Origin: Verrucomicrobiota bacterium
Lineage (GTDB): Bacteria > Verrucomicrobiota > Verrucomicrobiia > Verrucomicrobiales > DEV007
Reading direction: 5' to 3'
Length of the DNA stretch: 64,000 bases
Assembly: GCA_018970725.1 (NCBI GenBank)
Contig: JAGWVU010000017.1
Coordinates: 34,649 to 98,648 of the forward strand
The notes beneath the pieces are model-generated. The model searched no databases and was not told the origin of the DNA. It worked only from the letters and a program-made list of their open reading frames with translations. The number at the start of each line of letters is the position of its first letter. Position 1 is the stretch's first letter. Shown one piece after another: positions 63,523-64,000 of the stretch. The position numbers and the translations under genes were made by a program.

Positions 63523-64000
63523 ATGCCATCCATCTACCGCCCGCGCCGCGCCAGAGCCTCTCCGTTGTGGCAAATCGTCCACCACGCCTGGGAGCCATTT
63601 CTACGCGACTACGAATCCCTGCACCGCAAAATCCACGGCCCCCTCCGCAAGGACGCCGTTGCCGTCGTCGATCAGTTTTACAAATGCGGGGACCTCGCCG
63701 CCGGGTTCACCCGCCTCCACTGCCCGGATTGCGGACACGAAAAGCTCCTCGCCTTCTCCTGCAAGACTCGCCACTTCTGCCCGAGTTGCCACCAACGCAA
63801 GGTCAAGCAAACCGGCCGCTGGATCGCCTACGACGTCTGCTTCGACCTTCCGCACCGGCAATTCGTCTTCACGATGCCCAAGCCGCTCCGGGGCATCTTC
63901 CGCAAACGCCGCAAACTCCTCACCCTCCTCTTCCATGAGGCCATCACCTGCCTGCGCGATTGGTTCCGCGCCCGTCTCGACCTGCCACACGGCGAACTCG
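63523..64000 (+). CDS. IS91-family transposase, N-terminal part
   Basis: The frame opens at ATG 63523 and runs without a stop to the window edge (159 codons). Residues 55-100 form the transposase zinc-binding domain: C55, CPDC (67-70), FSC (80) and HFCPSCHQRKVKQ (cysteines 86 and 89). After it DLPHRQFVFTMPKPLRGIFR matches the start of the IS91/Y2 rolling-circle transposase core. The catalytic tyrosines would be further right. IS91 elements move by rolling-circle replication and lack terminal inverted repeats. Whether this copy is complete cannot be seen. Confidence 0.88.
   Translation, partial: MPSIYRPRRARASPLWQIVHHAWEPFLRDYESLHRKIHGPLRKDAVAVVDQFYKCGDLAAGFTRLHCPDCGHEKLLAFSCKTRHFCPSCHQRKVKQTGRWIAYDVCFDLPHRQFVFTMPKPLRGIFRKRRKLLTLLFHEAITCLRDWFRARLDLPHGEL

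Overview
The window looks like a piece of a high-GC chromosome from the Verrucomicrobiota (PVC superphylum). The evidence is the repeated occurrence of gene families typical of that group: DUF1592/DUF1552 and DUF1549-DUF1553/DUF1501 pairs with planctomycete-type CxxCH cytochrome segments, two large PVC-type heme-binding dehydrogenase-like proteins, an SHD1-like domain protein, and many short overlapping operons with weak ribosome binding sites. This assignment is an inference from gene content; no 16S rRNA is present.

Left part (1-10.7 kb): the end of a peptide ABC transporter ATPase, an SHD1-like membrane protein, then argS-tauE on the minus strand, divergent from a cell-shape cluster mreB-mreC-mreD-mrdA-rng (rod elongation machinery plus RNase E/G). 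A 39-residue lipoprotein and a strong UUCG-loop terminator follow.

10.7-14 kb: a tRNA-Met(CAT), then an unusual two-gene unit: a LysR-like protein with a second winged-helix-like segment at its C-terminus, preceded by an AT-rich 9-bp inverted repeat and a credible sigma70 promoter, and a ClpX-like AAA+ ATPase lacking the zinc-binding domain and carrying a new C-terminal extension. This is the best candidate for an undescribed system.

14-24.6 kb: secreted or extracytoplasmic catabolic-type proteins: DUF1592 plus DUF1552, a fusion of a degenerate SGNH domain with a beta-propeller and cytochrome c, an STM3941-like membrane protein, a secreted D-aminoacylase, and a decayed D-threonine aldolase whose Tat leader and C-terminal domain are now in different frames.

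24.6-37 kb, mostly minus strand: an RsmB-like rRNA methyltransferase, a PAP2 phosphatase with a GT39 glycosyltransferase, two poorly known proteins, a MogA/MoaB protein, and a four-gene peptide-type ABC operon whose ATPase has lost several conserved motifs. A PF07399-type antiporter lies on the plus strand.

37-45.5 kb: ftsH and yqgE (minus), trpD and a MoxR ATPase (plus), then a second unusual cassette: a divergent sigma factor, a 73-residue protein, a GAF-like protein and a cytoplasmic subtilisin-like protease, with translational overlap at the protease start, followed by a small secreted coiled-coil protein.

45.5-64 kb: a second PVC heme-binding protein, a MATE exporter, a GT2 glycosyltransferase, an M20 peptidase, an ABC/LolA-like trio, an orphan HicB-like protein, DUF1501 and PSD1 cytochrome proteins downstream of an AraC-PAS regulator, a divergent aldo/keto reductase, tRNA-Tyr(GTA), and the start of an IS91-type transposase running off the right edge.
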